Below, piece by piece: positions 7,452-8,001 of a DNA stretch of 8,001 nt. The notes under the pieces were generated by a model. It made no database searches. It saw only the letters and a program-made list of their open reading frames with translations, and had not been told where the DNA came from. Positions within the stretch are counted from its first letter, which is position 1, and each line of letters begins with the position of its first letter. The position numbers and the translations under genes were made by a program. Source of the DNA: CAZFZT01 sp964523675 (lineage in GTDB: Bacteria; Planctomycetota; Phycisphaerae; Phycisphaerales; SM1A02); contig CAZFZT010000108.1 in NCBI GenBank assembly GCA_964523675.1, positions 1 to 8,001 on the forward strand, written 5' to 3'.

Positions 7452-7478
7452 AGCCGCGCTCCGCTGCGCATCGCGGCT
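7452..7478. repeat. REP-like GC-rich palindrome
   Basis: AGCCGCG (7452-7458) and CGCGGCT (7472-7478) form a perfect 7-bp stem around a 13-base loop. The stem shares its GCCGCG/CGCGGC core with the neighbouring terminator. It has no T-run on either strand. Its form is like a dispersed repetitive palindrome, but copy number cannot be seen from one window. Confidence 0.5.
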
Positions 7479-7484
7479 AAACAA

Positions 7485-7516
7485 CCATTTTCGACTTTTC
7501 GACTTTTCGACGTTTC
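7485..7516. repeat. Right, inverted array of 8-bp units
   Basis: The units GACTTTTC (7493-7500), GACTTTTC (7501-7508) and GACGTTTC (7509-7516), after a degenerate CCATTTTC, are inverted copies of the left GAAACGTC array with single-base variation. The last unit runs two bases into the amidohydrolase stop codon (TGA, 7517-7515 on the minus strand). Confidence 0.8.
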
Positions 7517-8001
7517 ACTCCATCGGGCCGAGCTGCTTGTACTTCTCGCGGTACTTCTCATACAGCGCCTTGTGCCGACTGCCCAGGTCGATGCGCCGGC
7601 CGTCGATGAACGCGACCATTGTGTCGGTCACGATCTCCAGCGGGTCGCCGGTTGTGACGATGAGCGTCGCCGCCTTGCCGACTTCGATCGAGCCGTGCGT
7701 TTCGCCGATGCCGAGAATGTTCGCCGCATGAAGCGTGATGGACTTCAGCGCTTCGTCCTTGGGCAGACCGTAGGCCGCGGCGGTGCCGGCCATGTGATTG
7801 AGATTGCGCTCATGCGCTGCGCGCGCACCTGATGCAAGACACCAGCGCACACCCGCTTCGTGGAGTTTGAGCGGCAAGGTGAACGGCTGGTCGTAGGCAT
7901 CGTGCCGCTGCGAGGGCATGCGGTGCGTGCCGGTGAGAATGACGGGTACATCGTGCTGCTTCAGGAGGTTGAAACTGGCCGCCTGTCCAGCTTCGGTGTC
8001 G
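7515..8001 (-). CDS. Amidohydrolase-family protein, imidazolonepropionase-like (N-terminus beyond right edge)
   Basis: The last 161 residues are present; the frame enters at the right edge (first whole codon at 8000) and ends with TGA at 7517-7515. The segment matches the C-terminal part of amidohydrolases: a beta-strand region (VPVILTGTHR), a helix with LNHMAGTAAAYGLPKDEAL, then ITLHAANILGIGETHGSIEV and GKAATLIVTTGDPLEI, the last part rebuilding the small beta-sandwich domain typical of the superfamily. The N-terminal HxH metal site and other metal ligands would lie outside the window. Where many relatives have an Asp metal ligand (GTD- or SD-type motif), this sequence reads CLASGARAAHERN, with no Asp. 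Substrate is unknown. The gene is convergent with the flgM-like gene. Confidence 0.85.
   Translation of the reverse strand, partial: DTEAGQAASFNLLKQHDVPVILTGTHRMPSQRHDAYDQPFTLPLKLHEAGVRWCLASGARAAHERNLNHMAGTAAAYGLPKDEALKSITLHAANILGIGETHGSIEVGKAATLIVTTGDPLEIVTDTMVAFIDGRRIDLGSRHKALYEKYREKYKQLGPME

Noticed and set aside
7367..7516. CRISPR array
   Set aside because: The 8-bp units are directly adjacent with no spacers, and the second array is inverted.
7185..7832. Plus-strand open frame of 215 codons across the flgM-like end and the amidohydrolase
   Set aside because: It overlaps flgM in another frame, crosses the terminator and repeat element, and is antisense to a clear amidohydrolase.

Overview
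The window looks like a piece of a planctomycete chromosome, most likely class Phycisphaerae. The reasons are high G+C, an exosortase fused to an EpsI-like domain, a very long membrane-anchored TPR protein, an FlgM-type anti-sigma factor and an imidazolonepropionase-like amidohydrolase. This placement is inferred from protein content only; there is no rRNA in the window.

Layout. From about 6750 leftwards, three genes run on the minus strand and probably form one operon: a secreted, probably lipid-anchored protein with SPOR-like repeats (5668-6654), an exosortase/EpsI fusion (3526-5463) and a giant N-terminally anchored TPR protein (3435 to beyond the left edge). A good -10 box sits upstream of the first gene, preceded by two 7-bp direct repeats set 11 bp apart. 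Between the first and second genes lies a 204-bp gap with a perfect stem-loop and four GCCGTC copies. The second and third genes are 90 bp apart. On the plus strand a short flgM-like gene (7067-7366) diverges from this operon and has its own ribosome binding site and intrinsic terminator. At the right edge is the C-terminal part of an amidohydrolase gene on the minus strand, convergent with flgM.

How the genes may work together. Exosortases are membrane cysteine transpeptidases that process proteins carrying a PEP-CTERM-type tail, usually linked to extracellular polysaccharide export. The TPR protein resembles in layout the large TPR proteins found in PEP-CTERM loci (PrsT-like). The SPOR-like protein could tie the system to the cell wall. 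No sorting substrate, glycosyltransferase or polysaccharide export gene lies in the window, so the target is unknown.

The most unusual non-coding structure is the 150-bp space between the flgM-like stop codon and the amidohydrolase stop codon (7367-7516). It is framed exactly by inverted arrays of an 8-bp unit (GAAACGTC) and holds two GC-rich hairpins.
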